From positions 1-8,265 of the forward strand of contig LJCR01000070.1 of NCBI GenBank assembly GCA_001399705.1: 8,265 nt of DNA. Reading direction: 5' to 3'. The stretch is from Kouleothrix aurantiaca. GTDB taxonomy: Bacteria; Chloroflexota; Chloroflexia; Chloroflexales; Roseiflexaceae. Below are positions 6,623 through 8,265 of the stretch, one piece after another (position 1 is the stretch's first letter; the number at the start of each line of letters is the position of its first letter). The position numbers and the translations under genes are program-made. The notes beneath the pieces were generated by a model, which worked only from the letters and a program-made list of their open reading frames with translations, made no database searches and was not told where the DNA came from.

Positions 6623-6688
6623 ATATGCTGAGACGCAGTGAAGAAGAAAGCAACAGCTACTTAACGCAGCTATGTGGCTCGCTAACTT

Positions 6689-7063
6689 CTACAGCAGCAT
6701 ATCATTCACGAGGCGCACAAACTGATCTACTTCAAAAGGCTTCTGAAGGATCACCGCGCCATCGGCTTCCATGTCGGCAAACCAGGGCTTGCGGTTCAGC
6801 GCCGTCATGATAAAAACAGGAATGCCTTCATCCTGCAGTTCTTCCTTAATGAGGTGAAATGCCTCCACTCCATCCATCTGGGGCATCATGATATCGGAAA
6901 CAACCAGATTGGGCTTGAGCGTACGAATTTTCTCAATGCCCTCCTGGCCATCATTTGCCAGAATGACTTGATACCCCGCCTCGCGCAGCGCGATCTCAAG
7001 TACTGTCTGCATGGCAAGATCGTCGTCCATGATTAATATTGTGCGTTTTTGCTCCATGCTCAC
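6689..7063 (-). CDS. Stand-alone CheY-like response regulator receiver
   Basis: The 124-residue protein is a single complete receiver domain with no output domain. The catalytic set is intact: acidic residues D13/D14 after strand 1 (ILIMDDD), phospho-acceptor D57 in VVSDIMMPQMDG, T87 in FIMTA, and K108 in LQKPF. It should be phosphorylated by a sensor kinase and act by binding a partner protein. No kinase is in the window. GTG at 7063 gives 124 residues, with AGGAG 4 bases upstream. An in-frame ATG at 7057 (122 residues, 10 bases from AGGAG) is equally possible. It lies next to the tad operon on the same strand but is cut off from it by a terminator and 744 bp. A role in controlling pili or motility is only a guess from position. 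Confidence 0.93.
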   Translation of the reverse strand: MSMEQKRTILIMDDDLAMQTVLEIALREAGYQVILANDGQEGIEKIRTLKPNLVVSDIMMPQMDGVEAFHLIKEELQDEGIPVFIMTALNRKPWFADMEADGAVILQKPFEVDQFVRLVNDMLL

Positions 7064-7079
7064 GACTCTCCTACGTCGT

Positions 7080-7101
7080 CTAGACCAAGGCGGCGGTCTG
7101 G
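7080..7101. promoter_or_regulatory. Inverted repeat at the probable start site of the receiver gene
   Basis: AGACC (7082-7086) and GGTCT (7095-7099) are perfect 5-bp arms around an 8-base spacer, with a further outer C-G pair (7080/7101). The predicted transcription start from the -10 box lies near 7098, inside the dyad. This is a typical place for a repressor operator. Confidence 0.4.
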
Positions 7102-7104
7102 GTT

Positions 7105-7113
7105 ATTATACCA
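7105..7113 (-). promoter_or_regulatory. Extended -10 promoter of the receiver gene
   Basis: The minus strand reads TGGTATAAT: a perfect TATAAT (7105-7110) with the TGn extension. The -35 position 17 bases away holds only TATAGT, so the promoter probably relies on the extended -10 or an activator. It gives a leader of about 35 bases before the start codon. Confidence 0.65.
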
Positions 7114-7117
7114 GAAG

Positions 7118-7138
7118 ATACGAATATACTATACGAAT
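7118..7138. repeat. Direct repeat ATACGAAT with a 13-bp period at the -35 position
   Basis: ATACGAAT occurs at 7118-7125 and 7131-7138. The pair overlaps where the -35 box of the receiver promoter should be, as expected for an activator site that replaces a weak -35. The 13-bp period is not exactly one helical turn. Confidence 0.4.
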
Positions 7139-7183
7139 GGGTTCCGCTGCGCCAGATGTGACAAACTCGTTATATAACAGCGT

Positions 7184-7207
7184 AGCGCCACACTGCCCAT
7201 TGGCGTT
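7184..7207. repeat. Inverted repeat in the LysM gene promoter region
   Basis: CGCCA (7186-7190) and TGGCG (7201-7205) are perfect arms around a 10-base spacer, extended outward by a G-T and an A-T pair. The right arm overlaps TTGGCG (7200-7205), which with TATCAA (7222-7227, 16-base spacer) is the best promoter candidate for the LysM gene. It could be an operator over the -35 box. The promoter call itself is weak. Confidence 0.3.
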
Positions 7208-7266
7208 TACTACATAAAGCGTATCAAATATCTTCTTAATATTTTTGATTTAGAGGAGGATTGTGT

Positions 7267-7752
7267 ATGCAGCGAAATTCTATTATTGGCGTGGCGGTAG
7301 TCTTCTGCATTATTGCCGCCCTCGCCGGCTATCTTGTGACTGGTATGTCATCTAGTGGCGGCGCAACGATTAGCGCGCTGCCCGGCGTGCCAACCGTGGC
7401 GGGCGAGCCAACCGAAGTGATTGAAGATCTGCCCAGCGCCGTTCCAAGCGCCGAGCCGACACCAACGGCGAGCAGCGCCGCCGAGGCGGAACAGCCAACC
7501 GCCGCCCCAGAAGCACCAACTGCTGCCCCAGAACCAACTGCTGCCGCGCCTGCCGAGGCGACCGCCGCACCAGAGCCACCTACCCCTGCAGCTGCTGGCC
7601 CAGCTTTTGTGGAGTACACCGTGAAGAAGGGCGATGTGCTGCAGGTGATTGCCAAGCAATATAATGTTTCAGTGCGCGACATTATTGCGAGCAATACGAT
7701 TGAGAACCCAGATAGCTTGGTTGTTGGCCAGGTGTTGCGCATTCCACAATAA
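7267..7752 (+). CDS. Membrane-anchored LysM-domain protein with Ala/Pro/Thr-rich linker
   Basis: I chose the ATG at 7267 (161 residues) because AGGAGG (7254-7259) lies 7 bases before it. The in-frame TTG at 7261 would be too close. Residues 6-24 form a single hydrophobic anchor. C14 is inside it and lacks a lipobox, so this is not a lipoprotein. Residues about 36-112 are a low-complexity Ala/Pro/Thr/Glu spacer with PTAAPE-type repeats. Residues 114-160 are one LysM domain, running from VEYTVKKGDVLQVIAKQYNV through IIASNTI to VVGQVLRIP. LysM binds N-acetylglucosamine polymers such as peptidoglycan, so the protein probably tethers membrane to wall or presents the domain there. There is no catalytic domain. 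The gene ends in tandem TAA stops and a strong terminator, so it is monocistronic, and it is divergent from the receiver gene. Confidence 0.92.
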   Translation: MQRNSIIGVAVVFCIIAALAGYLVTGMSSSGGATISALPGVPTVAGEPTEVIEDLPSAVPSAEPTPTASSAAEAEQPTAAPEAPTAAPEPTAAAPAEATAAPEPPTPAAAGPAFVEYTVKKGDVLQVIAKQYNVSVRDIIASNTIENPDSLVVGQVLRIPQ

Positions 7753-7782
7753 TAAACGGTACAGCATCGCAATTTTTGGCAG

Positions 7783-7809
7783 GGGCGGCGCTGGCCGCCC
7801 TTTTGTTTT
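7783..7809 (+). terminator. Rho-independent terminator of the LysM gene
   Basis: GGGCGGC (7783-7789) and GCCGCCC (7794-7800) form a perfect 7-bp GC-rich stem with a 4-base loop. It can be extended by a G-U and an A-U pair, and is followed by TTTTGTTTT. It lies 30 bp after the stop codon and separates the gene from the downstream oxidase. Confidence 0.9.
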
Positions 7810-7893
7810 CAGCATTGATCACAGATGCCGCAAAACGTGCTACCATGGGCGCGTCGTTTCCCCGCACCGATACGCTACCCGCAAGGAGCCAGT

Positions 7894-8265
7894 ATGGATA
7901 GCGCAAAACTCAATGCCGAGCTGAGGCGAATTGTCGGCGACCGTGCCGTCGTTGACGATGCCGCCGCGCTGATGACGTATGAGGCCGACGGCTGTGTGAT
8001 GGACCTTCATGCCCCCAACCTGGTGGTGCTGCCAAATACCACCGAGCAGGTTGCCGCGGTGGTGCAGCTCGCGCTGCGGGCCGGCGTGCCGATTGTACCG
8101 CGCGGGGCCGGCACCGGCCTGGCCGGCGGCGCGACGCCGATGCAAGGCGGCATCGTAATTGCCACCACGCGCATGGACAAGGTGCTTGAGGTCGATACGC
8201 GCAATCGCCGCGCGCGCGTGCAGCCCAGCGTGATCAACTGGGAATTATCGCAGCACCTCGCGCCG
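7894..8265 (+). CDS. glcD: FAD-linked oxidase, GlcD-like (N-terminal part)
   Basis: An open frame of 124 codons runs off the right edge; full-length relatives have about 460-500 residues, so only the N-terminal part is seen. Residues about 40-110 are the start of a PCMH-type FAD-binding domain: VVLPNTTEQVAAVVQLALRA, then the pyrophosphate-binding loop PRGAGTGLAGGA (69-80), then GGIVIATTRMDKVLEVD. This matches the glycolate oxidase GlcD / D-lactate dehydrogenase family, which oxidises 2-hydroxy acids to 2-oxo acids. Substrate cannot be told from this part. The ATG at 7894 has AAGGAG 5 bases upstream. No clear promoter is visible in the short gap after the terminator; a TGCTACCAT extended -10-like string at 7838-7846 is the best guess. 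GC content is visibly higher than in the tad region. Confidence 0.92.
   Translation, partial: MDSAKLNAELRRIVGDRAVVDDAAALMTYEADGCVMDLHAPNLVVLPNTTEQVAAVVQLALRAGVPIVPRGAGTGLAGGATPMQGGIVIATTRMDKVLEVDTRNRRARVQPSVINWELSQHLAP

Larger units (their letters stand above)
5945..6688. other. 744-bp intergenic stretch: tad operon leader/control region plus 3' region of the receiver gene
   Basis: I see no credible gene here on either strand. The left part (5945-6440) becomes very AT-rich above about 6120, in contrast to the genes on both sides. It must hold the tad promoter on the minus strand, but I cannot fix it. A TATATA/TATAAA -10-like block lies at 6334-6341 on the minus strand without a good -35, and TTGATA (minus, about 6189-6194) is followed after 17 bases only by TATGTG. 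Structured elements inside are listed separately: the leader hairpin, the GACAA cluster, the ATCAAGATA pair, dyads and the terminator. The right part (6468-6688) is nearer to coding composition and is probably the 3' untranslated region of the minus-strand receiver gene. Confidence 0.6.

Noticed and set aside
6571..6810. Plus-strand frame of 79 codons starting MSNQAKAIVF
   Set aside because: Half of it lies antisense to the well-supported receiver gene, the ribosome-binding site is poor (AAGCGGAA), and the second half reads as frame shadow rich in Arg/Ser/Pro. A tiny peptide from the first part cannot be excluded but has no support.
7329..7772. Minus-strand frame of 147 codons opposite the LysM gene
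   Set aside because: It is the Ala/Gly-rich complement of the Ala/Pro spacer. The plus-strand gene has a strong start site, a LysM domain and a terminator.

Overview
The window looks like part of a chromosome of a Chloroflexota bacterium, possibly class Chloroflexia. This is inferred from the bare set of Tad pilus genes with a CpaB but no secretin in view, the membrane-anchored LysM protein with a long Ala/Pro/Thr linker, and moderate GC. No sequence search was possible, so the taxonomic call is tentative.

Positions 1-5944, minus strand, hold a six-gene operon for a type IVc (Tad/Flp) pilus or secretion machine. In transcription order: cpaB/rcpC (SAF-domain assembly protein), cpaE/tadZ (pseudo-receiver plus MinD-like ATPase), cpaF/tadA (secretion ATPase), tadB and tadC (the two inner-membrane platform proteins), then a TPR protein with one membrane span that runs off the left edge. 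Intergenic gaps are 87, 22, 60, 12 and 7 bp, so co-transcription is very likely. CpaF would power the machine, TadB/TadC would form the membrane platform, CpaE would place it in the cell, and CpaB would act on the outer face. No pilin, prepilin peptidase or secretin gene is in the window.

Positions 5945-6688 are a 744-bp stretch without a convincing gene. The part next to the tad operon (to about 6440) is strikingly AT-rich. It carries short repeated motifs (four GACAA copies, two ATCAAGATA copies), several dyads, and a leader hairpin whose 3' arm could pair with the cpaB ribosome-binding site. A strong two-way terminator at 6441-6467 separates it from the next gene.

Positions 6689-7063, minus strand, encode a stand-alone CheY-like receiver. 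It has a good extended -10 promoter, with an inverted repeat at the probable start site and a direct repeat where the -35 box should be. It shares a 203-bp divergent region with a plus-strand gene (7267-7752) for a membrane-anchored LysM protein, which ends at a strong intrinsic terminator.

From 7894 to the right edge is the start of a GlcD-like FAD-dependent oxidase on the plus strand. It is apparently unrelated to the pilus.

The tad operon is conventional in content. The most interesting material is non-coding: the long repeat-rich leader upstream of cpaB and the control region of the lone receiver gene. I see no CRISPR array, insertion sequence, tRNA or rRNA.
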